The translations under genes and the position numbers were made by a program. From Bradyrhizobium sp. G127 (lineage in GTDB: Bacteria; Pseudomonadota; Alphaproteobacteria; Rhizobiales; Xanthobacteraceae), in contig NZ_JAKFGN010000001.1 of assembly GCF_021502575.1 (NCBI RefSeq), forward strand, positions 744,001 through 808,000: a DNA stretch of 64,000 nucleotides, given 5' to 3'. This document shows positions 55,957 to 64,000 of this stretch, in pieces; the stretch's first letter is position 1; each line of letters begins with the position of its first letter. The notes beneath the pieces were generated by a model. It worked only from the letters and a program-made list of their open reading frames with translations. It made no database searches and was not told the origin of the DNA.

Positions 55957-58900
55957 TTAGGCCGTCTCCGGTCCGGGCGCGGCGGCAGGCGCGGTGGTCG
56001 CCGCCGGTGTCGTGATATTGCGAAGGCTTTGCCGGCGGTTGCGCGGCTGCGGCACTTTTTCGCCGGTCAGGAGCCGCAGCGTGGCGTCGGCGTCCATCGG
56101 TTCGCCGAACGCAAAACCCTGAGCATATTCACAGCCCAGCTGGAACAGCTCGACCGCATCGGAATCGGTCTCCGCGCCTTCGGCGACGACTTCCATGTTG
56201 AGATCGTGCGCCAGCGCCACGATCGACTTGAGCAGCACGGGCCGCGCGCCGCGGCTGGTGGTGCGGACGAAGGACTGGTCGATCTTGATGGTGTCGAACG
56301 GGAAACGCTGCAGATAGGCCAGCGACGAATGTCCGGTGCCGAAATCGTCCAGCGAGAGGCCGACGCCGAGCTCCTTGATCCGGTGCAGCATCTGCGCCGC
56401 GTGCTCAGGATTTTCCATCACGAGGGATTCGGTCAGTTCCAGCTTGAGCGAGCCGCGCGCCACCGCCGAGCGGGACATCACGCCGCGCACGTCGTGGATC
56501 AGGTCATGACGCAGCAACTGGCGCGAGGAAACGTTGACGCTGGCGAAGATCGGCTCGCGCGAGCGCACCGTGCGCTGCCAGACGGCGAGCTGCTTGGCCG
56601 TGGTGTCCATCACGAACAGCCCGAGCTCGACGATCAGGCCGATTTCTTCGGCGATGGAGATGAATTCTATCGGCGACATGCGGCCGAGCTTGGGATGATC
56701 CCAGCGCGCCAGCGCCTCGAAGCCTGCGATGGTTCGATCTTCCAGCCGCACGATGGGCTGATAGAGGATGGTGATTTCCTCGCGCTCGATGGCGCGGCGC
56801 AGTTCGGATTCCAGCGCGAGACGGTCGGTCTTGCGCGCGCGCATCGCCGGCTTGTAGACGTCGATGCGGTCGCCGCCGATGCGCTTGGAATGATACATCG
56901 CAAGCTCGGCGTCCTTGATGATCTCCTCGGTCAGCGGCACCTGCGGATCGCTCAGCGCGAGGCCGATGGAGGCAGTGAGGAATATCTCGCGGCCGTCGAA
57001 GGCGATCGGCGCGCGGATGGTCTTGCGGATGGTTTCCGCGAAGGCCGTGATCCGCGCGGGTTCATGCTCGGAGATCAGGATCAGTCCGAACTGGTCGCCG
57101 GCCAGACGCGCCAGGGTGTCCTGCGGCTTGAGGATACGGGCGAGCCGCCGCGCCAGCGTCAGCAGGATCGAGTCGCCGACCGCGATGCCGACGGAGTCGT
57201 TGACCTGCTTGAAGCGGTCGAGATCGATCACCATCACGGTGGGGCGCAGGTTCGGCGTGGTCTTGGCGAAAGTCGATACCGCGGTGAGGCGGTCGATGAA
57301 GAGCTGGCGGTTCGGCAGGCCGGTGAGATTGTCATGCACCGAATCGTGCAGCAGCCGCTCTTCGGAATTCTTGGTCTCGGTGACGTCGGTCAGCGTGCCG
57401 ACCACGCGGGATACTTCGCCGTCGGAGCCGACCACCGGCCGCGCCTTGAGCGCGAACCACATGAAGTGACCGTCCGGGGTGCGCAGCCGGAAGTCCTGCA
57501 CGAGGCGGCCGCGGCGCTGGTCCAGCACGCTGTCGAGCGCGGCGCGGAAGCGGTCCTGATCGAGCGGGTGCAGCACCTCGAGCCACTTGGCGGCAGGGCC
57601 TTCGAGCGTGCCGCGTTTCAGGCCCAGCAGCGTCTCGGTCTCGGGGCTGGTGAAAACCTTGTCGGCGGAAACGTCCCAGTCCCAGATCAGATCGCCTGAG
57701 CCCGTCAGCGCCAGCGCGCGGCGTTCGACGTCGGACACGATGCCGTTGCTGGCGCCGCCGCCCGCGAAGGCGTGCTGCATCACCGTGAAGCCGATCAGCA
57801 TCACGATCAGCACGAGGCCGCCGAGCAATGCCGGGCCGACGATGTCGTTGGTAACGCCGCCGGCGATGGTCATGCCGGCCGCGATCACCCAGACCACCAG
57901 CAGGAACCAGGTCGGGATCAGGAGGACGGCGCGGTCGAAGCCGTGGGTGGAGAGATAGACGATCAGCGCGAAACCGAACACCGCGATCAGCGCCAACGAG
58001 ATGCGCGCGATGCCGGACGCCACTTCGGGATCGAACAGGGCGAGGGCCACCAGCGCGCCGAGGAACACCAGCCAGCCCATAGTGATGTGCGAGTAGCGCA
58101 CATGCCATCGCGACAGGTTGAGATAGGCGAACAAAAACACCAGCAGCGTCGCCGCCAGCATGGCCTCGCCCGACGCGCGCCAGATGCGCTCGGCGCCGGC
58201 CGACATGTCGAACACCTTGCCCCAGAAACCGAAGTCGACGCCGATATAGACCAGCACCGCCCATGCCAGCGCCGCAGCCGCCGGGAACATGATGCTGCCC
58301 TTGACCACGAACAGGATGGTCAGCACCAGCGCCAGCAGGCCGGAAATGCCGATGACAATGCCCTGATAGAGCGTGAACGAGTTGACCTTGTCCTTGTAGG
58401 CTTCCGGCTCCCACAGATAGAGCTGCGGGATCTTGTCGGTGCGCAATTCGGCGACGAAGGTAATGACCGCGCCGGGATCGAGCGTGATGCGGAAGATGTC
58501 GGCGGTGGCGCTGTCCTGACGTTCCGGCCGGTCGCCGGTCGATGGCGTGATGGTCGCGATGCGCGACAGGCCGAGATCGGGCCACAAGAGGCCCGACGAC
58601 ACGATGCGATAATGCGGCACCACGATCAGACGGTCCAATTGATCGTCGGTGTTGTTGGTGAGCGCGAACACGATCCAGTTCTGGCCACCTTCGCGCGCGC
58701 GTACCTCGATGCGGCGGACGATGCCATCGGTGCCGGGCGCGGTGGAAACCTGAATGCGGTCGGTGTCGCTGCGCTGGAATTCGAGCACGCCGGTGAGGTC
58801 GATCGCAGGCGCGTCACTGCGCACGCTGATCGCGTCAAGCGCGCGCGCGGGTTGCGCGGCGACGAACAGCATCAAACCCAGCAGGAACGAAAGCGCTGCG

Positions 58901-58959
58901 ACACGAAGCGAACTTCGGATGTGGAACACTGGCAGCGCGAAGCGTCTGATCGAGCGCAA
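55957..58959 (-). CDS. Membrane-bound PAS-GGDEF-EAL protein, likely c-di-GMP phosphodiesterase
   Basis: 1000 residues from a TTG at 58959 (GGAGAG 6 bases upstream). The frame opens at 59121, but that piece overlaps the quinone oxidoreductase 3' end and lacks a signal. A signal/anchor is followed by a periplasmic domain (to about residue 210), about seven membrane helices (about 215-420), a PAS region, a GGDEF domain and an EAL domain. The GGDEF signature is AGDQF and thus degenerate. The EAL side is complete: GFEALARW, LELTESLVM, LDDFGTGHSSL, IKIDQSFV and VVAEGAET. Phosphodiesterase activity is more likely than cyclase. Confidence 0.8.
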   Translation of the reverse strand: MRSIRRFALPVFHIRSSLRVAALSFLLGLMLFVAAQPARALDAISVRSDAPAIDLTGVLEFQRSDTDRIQVSTAPGTDGIVRRIEVRAREGGQNWIVFALTNNTDDQLDRLIVVPHYRIVSSGLLWPDLGLSRIATITPSTGDRPERQDSATADIFRITLDPGAVITFVAELRTDKIPQLYLWEPEAYKDKVNSFTLYQGIVIGISGLLALVLTILFVVKGSIMFPAAAALAWAVLVYIGVDFGFWGKVFDMSAGAERIWRASGEAMLAATLLVFLFAYLNLSRWHVRYSHITMGWLVFLGALVALALFDPEVASGIARISLALIAVFGFALIVYLSTHGFDRAVLLIPTWFLLVVWVIAAGMTIAGGVTNDIVGPALLGGLVLIVMLIGFTVMQHAFAGGGASNGIVSDVERRALALTGSGDLIWDWDVSADKVFTSPETETLLGLKRGTLEGPAAKWLEVLHPLDQDRFRAALDSVLDQRRGRLVQDFRLRTPDGHFMWFALKARPVVGSDGEVSRVVGTLTDVTETKNSEERLLHDSVHDNLTGLPNRQLFIDRLTAVSTFAKTTPNLRPTVMVIDLDRFKQVNDSVGIAVGDSILLTLARRLARILKPQDTLARLAGDQFGLILISEHEPARITAFAETIRKTIRAPIAFDGREIFLTASIGLALSDPQVPLTEEIIKDAELAMYHSKRIGGDRIDVYKPAMRARKTDRLALESELRRAIEREEITILYQPIVRLEDRTIAGFEALARWDHPKLGRMSPIEFISIAEEIGLIVELGLFVMDTTAKQLAVWQRTVRSREPIFASVNVSSRQLLRHDLIHDVRGVMSRSAVARGSLKLELTESLVMENPEHAAQMLHRIKELGVGLSLDDFGTGHSSLAYLQRFPFDTIKIDQSFVRTTSRGARPVLLKSIVALAHDLNMEVVAEGAETDSDAVELFQLGCEYAQGFAFGEPMDADATLRLLTGEKVPQPRNRRQSLRNITTPAATTAPAAAPGPETA

Positions 58960-59068
58960 AGTCAGCTCTCCGCGTGGGGCCGGCGAGGGACACCGCCTCT
59001 CGCCGACAGGAACGCGATAGATGCCACAAATATGAAGCGAATCAAAGGGTTTCGAGCGGTTTCCAGCC

Positions 59069-60067
59069 CTAAACCACGAGCACAATTTTGCCAATATGTT
59101 GGCTGGATTCCATCCGCGCATGCGCCTTCGAAGCGTCTTTCAGTGGGAACGTGCTGTCCATTACTGGCTTGAAACGCCCTTCGGCGATCCAAGGCAAAAC
59201 GGTCTTTGTAATGGCGGCCACCATGGCCGCCTTGTCCTGCACCGAGCGGGGACGGAGCGTCGATCCGGTGTGGTGCAGCCGCTTCACCATCAGCTTCCCA
59301 AAATTCGGCGAGGCTTTCGGTGTACTGAGGACCGCGATCTGGACGATACGGCCTTCTACGGCCGCAGCGTCGTAGTTGCGGTCAACGTAATCGCCCCCGA
59401 TCATGTCGAGGATGACGTTGACGCCCACGCCGCCTGTCAGCTCCTTGACCTTGGCGACGAAGTCCTCCGTCTTGTAGTTGATCACAGCGTCCGCACCGAG
59501 CTTCAGGCACGCATCGACCTTGTCCTGACCGCCGACGGTGACGAACACTTTTGCGCCGTGGGCTTTCGCCATCTGGATCGCCGTGGTGCCGATGCCGGAC
59601 GAACCGCCGTGAACCAGCAGCGTTTCGCCGGCCTTCAATCCGCCGCGCTCGAACACATTGTGCCACACCGTCATCAGCGTTTCGGGCGTCGCGGCTGCCT
59701 CGATCATCGAGAAGTTGGCCGGCACCGGAATCGCGTGGGTTTCGTGCGTCAGGCAGTATTCAGCGTACCCGCCGCCCGCGACCAGCGACATCACCTTGTC
59801 GCCGATTTTGCGTTTCGTGACGCCTTCGCCGAGCGCAACCACTTCGCCCGCAACCTCAAGGCCGGGCAGATCGCTGGCGTCAGGCGGTGGCGGATAGGCG
59901 CCGCTGCGCTGCGCCACGTCCGGGCGATTAACGCCGGCGGCGGCGACCTTGATCAGGATCTGGTGCGGGCCGGGCAGTGGCACCGGTCGCTGTTCGGGAA
60001 TGAGCACTTCGGGTCCGCCGGGTTTGCTGATCGCGACGGCGGTCATGTGCGTGGGCAGCTTGTCCAT
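59069..60067 (-). CDS. NAD(P)H quinone oxidoreductase (PIG3 family)
   Basis: 332 residues of the zinc-free medium-chain dehydrogenase/quinone reductase family. PGGPEVLIPEQRPVPLPGPHQILIKVAAAGVNRPDVAQRSGAYPPPP is the family N-terminus, GGSSGIGTTAIQMAKAHGAKV binds NADPH, and the final RMESSQHIGKIVLVV is the usual end. It reduces quinones with NADPH, probably protecting against electrophiles. It is divergent from the DUF1192 gene. Confidence 0.9.
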   Translation of the reverse strand: MDKLPTHMTAVAISKPGGPEVLIPEQRPVPLPGPHQILIKVAAAGVNRPDVAQRSGAYPPPPDASDLPGLEVAGEVVALGEGVTKRKIGDKVMSLVAGGGYAEYCLTHETHAIPVPANFSMIEAAATPETLMTVWHNVFERGGLKAGETLLVHGGSSGIGTTAIQMAKAHGAKVFVTVGGQDKVDACLKLGADAVINYKTEDFVAKVKELTGGVGVNVILDMIGGDYVDRNYDAAAVEGRIVQIAVLSTPKASPNFGKLMVKRLHHTGSTLRPRSVQDKAAMVAAITKTVLPWIAEGRFKPVMDSTFPLKDASKAHARMESSQHIGKIVLVV

Positions 60068-60148
60068 GATGTATCCTTGCGGGCGGGGCTGGCGATAAAA
60101 GACGCAGACGGAACAGAGCTATAATCGTGTGAACGACGGGAGGGAAGC

Positions 60149-60340
60149 ATGGCGGCCGAGGACGATGACAAACCGCGCAAGAAAATCAGCCATGCAATAG
60201 GGCAGGACCTGTCGCTGCTGTCCGTGGGCGACGTGGAAGACCGCATTGCGATACTCTCGGCCGAGATCGAGCGGCTGAAAGCCGATGCCGCCAAGAAGCG
60301 CGCGAGCCGCGACGCCGCCAATGCGTTTTTCAAATCGTAA
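60149..60340 (+). CDS. DUF1192 family protein
   Basis: 63 residues: DDDKPRKKISHAIGQDLSLLSVGDVEDRIAIL followed by a short coiled coil (SAEIERLKADAAKKRASRDAANAFF). DUF1192 is a small alphaproteobacterial family without known function. GGGAGGGAAGC precedes the ATG. The gene sits upstream of the sRNA candidate and rcdA. Confidence 0.85.
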   Translation: MAAEDDDKPRKKISHAIGQDLSLLSVGDVEDRIAILSAEIERLKADAAKKRASRDAANAFFKS

Positions 60341-60429
60341 AATCGTAAACGCCGGTTCCGCGCATTAGCAAAGGAACCGTAAAGGAAATCATTCATTTAC
60401 TTGGTATTAAGCCTTAGTGTTTATGACTG

Positions 60430-60530
60430 GCGTTGTCCTTGTTTGGACACCGAGTGGCTCCTGTCCACTCTGTTTGACGCCTCCCTGTTATCAACTTTCA
60501 AAAGCCGCCGGAAACGGCGGCTCTTTTTTG
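60430..60530 (+). ncRNA. Candidate trans-acting small RNA with CU-rich loops
   Basis: Three stems on the plus strand: TGTCC/GGACA (60435-60439 with 60446-60450), AGTGG/CCACT (60454-60458 with 60466-60470, loop CTCCTGT), and the terminator at 60503-60530. The stretch between stem 2 and the terminator is unpaired and contains CCTCCCT. Such CU-rich, anti-Shine-Dalgarno segments ahead of a terminator resemble the alphaproteobacterial alpha-r8/MmgR-like or CcsR-type sRNAs. The 5' end and promoter are not determined. Confidence 0.45.
60503..60529 (+). terminator. Rho-independent terminator
   Basis: AGCCGCCG-GAAA-CGGCGGCT followed by CTTTTTT. The GNRA-like GAAA tetraloop and the T run make this a strong terminator. 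Nothing protein-coding ends nearby (DUF1192 ends 163 bases upstream), which favours a separate short transcript. Confidence 0.9.
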
Positions 60531-60673
60531 CGCCGATGTCTTTTCGTCGCGTGCGGCATCCCGCTGGAAACCATATCTTCTCATTGTTCACGGCGCGTCT
60601 GGACTCCCGGCCGCCGGCGCGCAATGATTTGTTCATCATAAAAAAACCAGCGTAACCGCGTGAGGCGTTAACC

Positions 60674-61180
60674 ATGTCCGATCAGGGCGAAGCCGATCTC
60701 GTTCTCTTGAGCGAGAGGATTACCAACTCAGCCGCCTTCGGCACCCTGTTCAGGGAAGGCATGGATCTGGTCGAGGAAACCGCCGCCTATCTGGACGGAC
60801 CGGGCCGCACCGAGGCCAAGCTGCTGGAGCGTTCCGCGAGCCTGGGCTACGCGACCGAGAGCATGCGGCTGACGACGCGCCTCATGCAGCTGGCGTCGTG
60901 GCTGCTGCTGCATCGTGCGGTCAAGGAAGGCGAGATGACGCTGCACCAGGCCAACCGCGAAAAGACCAAGGTGAAATTGACCGCGGCCGATCCTTGCCCG
61001 GATGACATGCTTGCGAAGCTGCCGGAGCGGTTGCAGGAGCTGGTCGCGCGCTCGATGGCGCTGCAAGCCAAAGTGCGCCGGCTGGATGCGACCATTCACA
61101 CGCCGGCGGCCGAACATCTTTCGATCGGCAATCCGCTGGTGCCGCAGATGAATATGCTGAAGGCCGCGTTCGAAAGATAA
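60674..61180 (+). CDS. rcdA: RcdA-like regulator of CtrA degradation (DUF1465)
   Basis: 168 residues of the DUF1465 family. In Caulobacter RcdA is a ClpXP adaptor that helps degrade the cell-cycle regulator CtrA. The all-helical fold shows in EGMDLVEETAAYLDGPGRTEAKLL and LTTRLMQLASWLLLHRAVKEGEMTLHQA; ending LSIGNPLVPQMNMLKAAFE. ATG at 60674. It is flanked by the sRNA candidate and the divergent rpmE gene. The window also encodes TrcR, another CtrA-circuit protein. Confidence 0.85.
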   Translation: MSDQGEADLVLLSERITNSAAFGTLFREGMDLVEETAAYLDGPGRTEAKLLERSASLGYATESMRLTTRLMQLASWLLLHRAVKEGEMTLHQANREKTKVKLTAADPCPDDMLAKLPERLQELVARSMALQAKVRRLDATIHTPAAEHLSIGNPLVPQMNMLKAAFER

Positions 61181-61189
61181 GGACTTTGT

Positions 61190-61220
61190 TTCACCTCTCC
61201 CGTTTACGGGGAGAGGTGAA
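61190..61220. terminator. 12-bp inverted repeat after rcdA
   Basis: TTCACCTCTCCC (61190-61201) pairs with GGGAGAGGTGAA (61209-61220), loop of 7. It begins 10 bases after the rcdA stop. It may be an rcdA terminator, but it is also a common Bradyrhizobium repeat of the CCTCTCCC/GGGAGAGG type. Confidence 0.6.
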
Positions 61221-61249
61221 GAAATTTACATCGCGTTTTGCTATCGCCA

Positions 61250-61283
61250 AAACGAAAAACGCCCCTGCGAAAGCGGGGGCGTT
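61250..61283 (-). terminator. rpmE terminator
   Basis: On the minus strand AACGCCCCCGC-TTTC-GCAGGGGCGTT is followed by TTTCGTTTT. The 11-bp stem has one G-T pair. It lies 45 bases after the rpmE stop. Confidence 0.85.
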
Positions 61284-61327
61284 GTCGTCTGGAAGCGGGC
61301 TTGGGTCTGCAGCAGGCCGAAGGACGA

Positions 61328-61555
61328 TCAGTCCTTCTTGAGGAAGCCCGAAAACTTCTTCTGGAAGCGCGAGACGCGGCCGCCGCGATCGAGCAACTGC
61401 TGGGTTCCGCCGGTCCACGCCGGATGCGACTTGGAGTCGATATCCAGATTCAGCGTGTCGCCGTCCTTGCCATAGGTCGAGCGGGTCATGTACTCGGTCC
61501 CGTCGGTCATGACGACCTTAATTGTATGATAATCCGGGTGAATTTCGGGTTTCAT
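61328..61555 (-). CDS. rpmE: 50S ribosomal protein L31
   Basis: 75 residues: [22 protein letters not shown] and [30 protein letters not shown] are L31. It contains no cysteine, so this is the zinc-independent form usual in alphaproteobacteria and cannot serve as a zinc store. The convergent rcdA gene lies on the other side. Confidence 0.95.
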   Translation of the reverse strand: MKPEIHPDYHTIKVVMTDGTEYMTRSTYGKDGDTLNLDIDSKSHPAWTGGTQQLLDRGGRVSRFQKKFSGFLKKD

Positions 61556-61716
61556 GGCAAATCCTCTGGCGCCGCGCGCCCACAGATCGGGATGTTCGGG
61601 ACGAATTTGGCGGGTCTATATCGCAGGAACGCCCCGGAAACAAGCCGGATGGTCATTTGCCAGCACCCGCTTCGATGCTTAATTGAGGGCCTCCAGACAG
61701 AGCGGCGGTCGGATTC

Positions 61717-63597
61717 ATGAGTGCAGTTGAAAGACTTGAAGATGCGGCCGCCGGCGCCACTCCTGTGCCGCTCCGCCAGCCCGCCCCGGTCGAGGCTTCC
61801 CCGTCAGAAACGTCCCGGCAATCGCCCGAGCCTCCCCCAGCGCCCAAAAAGTCCCGTATGAAACTTCGCCCGCTGATGGCGCTGGCGCCCTATGTCGCGC
61901 GCTACCGCGGACAGGCGATTGCAGCGCTGGTGGCGCTGATCGTGGCTTCGGCAGCGACGCTTGTTGTGCCGCTCGCCGTGCGCCGCATGATCGATTTCGG
62001 ATTCAGCCCCGAGGGCATCGCGCTCATCAACAGCTACTTCATGGTGATGATTGCGGTGGTGGCGGTGCTCGCGGGTGCCAGCGCCATCCGTTACTATCTC
62101 GTCATCACGCTCGGCGAACGCATCGTCGCCGACCTGCGCCGCGATGTGTTCAATCATCTGACTTCGCTGTCGCCGTCGTTCTTCGATACAGCCCACAGCG
62201 GCGAGCTGGTCTCGCGCCTGACCGCCGACACCACGCAGATCAAGTCCGCTGTCGGCGCGTCCGTCTCCATTGCTTTGCGCAATCTGGTGCTGTTCATCGG
62301 TGCCTCCGCCATGATGGTGGTCAGCAGCCCGAAATTGTCCGGCTTCGTGCTTGCGGTGATTCCGCTGATCGTGCTGCCGCTGGTGGCGTTCGGCCGCCGG
62401 GTGCAGAAACTGTCGCGCGGCGCGCAGGACACGCTGGCCGACGCATCGTCCTATGCATCCGAACTGATTGGCGCGATGCGCACGTTGCAGGCCTTCACCA
62501 ACGAAAGCCTCGCGAAAATGCGCTTCGGCAGCGAAGTCGAACGCGCCTATCAGGCGGCGCGCAACTCGACCGGCGCGCGCGCGATCCTGACCGCGATCGT
62601 GATTTTTCTGGTGTTCGCCAGCGTCGTTGCCATCCTTTGGGTCGGTTCTCACGATGTGCTGACCAACCAGATCAGCGCGGGCCGGCTCGGCCAGTTCGTC
62701 CTGTATGCGGCATTCGCTGCGGGTGCGCTCGGCCAGTTGAGCGAGGTCTGGGGCGAAATCTCGCAGGCCTCCGGCGCATCGGAGCGGCTGTTTGAAATCC
62801 TCCGCCTCAAGCCGGATATCGCGGCGCCTGCACATCCGCGCGCCCTGCCGCTGCCGCCGCGCGGCGATGTCGCGTTCGACAATGTGCGGTTCGCCTATCC
62901 GACGCGGCCGGAGCACCTCACCGTCGATGGTGTGACATTCTCGGTCAAGGCCGGCGAGAAGGTTGCCGTGGTCGGGCCGTCCGGCGCGGGCAAGAGCACA
63001 CTGTTTCACCTCCTGCTGCGGTTCTACGATCCCGCAAGCGGCGTAATCTCCGTAGATGGCGTGCCGGTCCGCGATGCTGATCCGTCCGATGTCAGGTCAC
63101 GCATTGCGCTGGTGCCGCAGGATTCCGTGGTGTTCGCCACGACCGCGCGCGAAAATATCCGCTTCGGCCGTCCCGATGCCAGCGATGAAGAAGTCGCTCG
63201 CGCCGCCGATCTCGCTCACGCCACCGAGTTCATCGCGCGTCTGCCGCTTGGCTTCGATACCCAGCTTGGCGAGCGCGGCGTCACGCTGTCCGGCGGTCAG
63301 CGCCAGCGCATCGCAATTGCGCGCGCGATCCTGCGCGATGCACCGCTGCTGCTGCTGGACGAGGCGACATCCGCGCTCGATGCCGAGAGCGAGACGCTGG
63401 TCCAGACCGCGCTGGAAGAACTGATGAAGCACCGCACCACGCTGGTGATCGCGCATCGTCTCGCCACCGTGCTGTCCTGCGACCGTATCCTGGTGATGGA
63501 GAACGGCCGCATCGTCGAGCAGGGCACGCATGTGTCGCTGGTGGCGGCGAACGGCCTTTATGCGCGGCTGGCGCGGTTACAGTTCGAGAACGTGTAG
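61717..63597 (+). CDS. ABC transporter, fused membrane and ATPase domains (MsbA-like)
   Basis: 626 residues. Residues about 50-345 hold six membrane helices (AALVALIVASAATLVVPLAV, YFMVMIAVVAVLAGASAI and others), with the coupling segment FFDTAHSGELVSRLTADT. The ATPase domain (about 385-620) has GPSGAGKST, the signature LSGGQRQRIAIARAI and LLLLDEATSALD. The half-size exporter forms a homodimer; MsbA-type members move lipids or drugs. The N-terminus is long and Pro-rich (about 45 residues) before the first helix. Its substrate is not determined. Confidence 0.88.
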   Translation: MSAVERLEDAAAGATPVPLRQPAPVEASPSETSRQSPEPPPAPKKSRMKLRPLMALAPYVARYRGQAIAALVALIVASAATLVVPLAVRRMIDFGFSPEGIALINSYFMVMIAVVAVLAGASAIRYYLVITLGERIVADLRRDVFNHLTSLSPSFFDTAHSGELVSRLTADTTQIKSAVGASVSIALRNLVLFIGASAMMVVSSPKLSGFVLAVIPLIVLPLVAFGRRVQKLSRGAQDTLADASSYASELIGAMRTLQAFTNESLAKMRFGSEVERAYQAARNSTGARAILTAIVIFLVFASVVAILWVGSHDVLTNQISAGRLGQFVLYAAFAAGALGQLSEVWGEISQASGASERLFEILRLKPDIAAPAHPRALPLPPRGDVAFDNVRFAYPTRPEHLTVDGVTFSVKAGEKVAVVGPSGAGKSTLFHLLLRFYDPASGVISVDGVPVRDADPSDVRSRIALVPQDSVVFATTARENIRFGRPDASDEEVARAADLAHATEFIARLPLGFDTQLGERGVTLSGGQRQRIAIARAILRDAPLLLLDEATSALDAESETLVQTALEELMKHRTTLVIAHRLATVLSCDRILVMENGRIVEQGTHVSLVAANGLYARLARLQFENV

Positions 63598-63599
63598 TT

Positions 63600-63685
63600 C
63601 GTCATTGCGAGCGAAGCGAAGCAATCCAGAGCAACAAGCAAGACTGGACTGGATTGCCTCGTCGCAAGTGCTCCTCGCAATGATG
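63600..63685. repeat. Palindromic repeat of the CGTCATTGCG family, second copy
   Basis: CGTCATTGCGAGCGAAGC at the left and CTCCTCGCAATGATG at the right, with GAAGCAATCCA and TGGATTGCCTC inside. The same family as 55839-55928, in the opposite order. It lies right after the ABC exporter stop. Confidence 0.75.
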
Positions 63686-63696
63686 TTATGTGGTCG

Positions 63697-64000
63697 CTAC
63701 GGCCTCCACGCCATTCCATACACCTTCCGTCCCGACACCGGATTGATGTCGTCGTGGGTGTGCACGAAGCCGTTGCGCTCATAGAAGCGAATGGCGCGGG
63801 CGTTGTCGGTGTTGACCAGCAGCGTGATGCCCTTCGGCGACATCCTCTTCGCCTCGGCGATCAGCGTATTGCCCAGGTTCGATCCCCATTCCTCCGGCGC
63901 GACCACGAGCTGGTCGAGATAGCCGCTGGCGTCGACGGTTACGAAACCGATCATCCGGTCGCTTCGTGAGGCGACCATGATCCTTGCAACAGGCACCAGT
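63697..64000 (-). CDS. GNAT family N-acetyltransferase (5' partial)
   Basis: The visible C-terminal part, about 100 residues, contains MIGFVTVDASGYLDQLVVAPEEWGSNLGNTLIAEAKR with the acetyl-CoA-binding strand-helix and the closing FYERNGFVHTHDDINP. The N-terminal part lies outside the window; a start at 63996 is possible but gives an unusually short protein. Substrate unknown. Confidence 0.75.
   Translation of the reverse strand, partial: LVPVARIMVASRSDRMIGFVTVDASGYLDQLVVAPEEWGSNLGNTLIAEAKRMSPKGITLLVNTDNARAIRFYERNGFVHTHDDINPVSGRKVYGMAWRP

Larger units (their letters stand above)
60341..60673. other. Intergenic region holding an sRNA candidate
   Basis: 333 bases. The middle part (about 60430-60530) contains two short hairpins and a strong terminator, listed separately. 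The rest, to the rcdA start, shows no gene; an A-rich AAAAAAA lies just before rcdA. Confidence 0.5.

Noticed and set aside
56029-57699. Long plus-strand frame opposite the GGDEF-EAL gene
   Set aside because: Antisense shadow, rich in Arg, Gly and His; all c-di-GMP motifs are on the minus strand.
60380-60673. CtrA box upstream of rcdA
   Set aside because: TTAA motifs occur near 60407 and at 60669, but none has the TTAA-N7-TTAA spacing.

Overview
The window is about 64 kb of GC-rich alphaproteobacterial chromosome. Gene content and order point to the Nitrobacteraceae (Bradyrhizobium, Rhodopseudomonas, Afipia and relatives). The signs are the murA / DUF2948 / hisD / UPF0262 / LMW-phosphatase / maf / yacG / tRNA-Phe block, the DUF1192, rcdA (DUF1465) and trcR (DUF1013) genes of the CtrA-using alphaproteobacteria, many orphan periplasmic binding proteins of the tricarboxylate (TTT/Bug) type, and several families of rhizobial palindromic intergenic repeats. 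No rRNA operon, phage, transposase or CRISPR array was seen.

Left part (1-18 kb) is catabolic and accessory. After a partial FAH-family gene, a TetR regulator and a FemAB-like acyltransferase comes a cyclohexanecarboxylate module: a divergent Leu/Ile/Val-type binding protein, then badH, aliB, aliA, badI and a convergent MarR regulator (badR). Together these would activate, oxidise and ring-cleave cyclohexanecarboxylate to pimeloyl-CoA. The hydratase badK is not in the window. Three AT-rich palindromes lie between the binding protein and badH, and a related core sits inside a 38-bp palindrome over the badR start codon, which suggests one regulon. Next are a PhaC-like hydrolase with a Cys nucleophile, a yhiI-rbbA-yhhJ type exporter operon and a TTT binding protein.

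Central part (18-34 kb) starts at tRNA-Thr(GGT). It holds a cyclic-nucleotide-domain/thioredoxin-reductase-like fusion that lacks the redox CxxC, paired with a UBP zinc-finger protein, then small membrane and epimerase genes. The conserved murA-hisD-maf-yacG-tRNA-Phe block follows, with an AAA ATPase where I would expect infA. After it come an SDR, a TetR regulator with an upstream palindrome, a crotonase and a metallo-beta-lactamase-fold protein.

Right part (34-64 kb) mixes transport (MFS, TTT, and a TAXI-TRAP system ending in a DUF1850-TPR fusion), propionyl-CoA synthetase, and envelope or stress proteins (DsbA-like, OmpW with an FNR/FixK box, peroxiredoxin, DsbD-N-like, YqgE). Housekeeping genes here are ispH-thrB-rnhA and rpmE. 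Cell-cycle regulators are trcR and rcdA. A GGDEF-degenerate/EAL membrane protein, a quinone oxidoreductase, an MsbA-like ABC exporter and a partial GNAT gene complete it. A likely Rho-independent small RNA with CU-rich loops sits just upstream of rcdA. All functions are read from sequence motifs and remembered family features; no database search was run.
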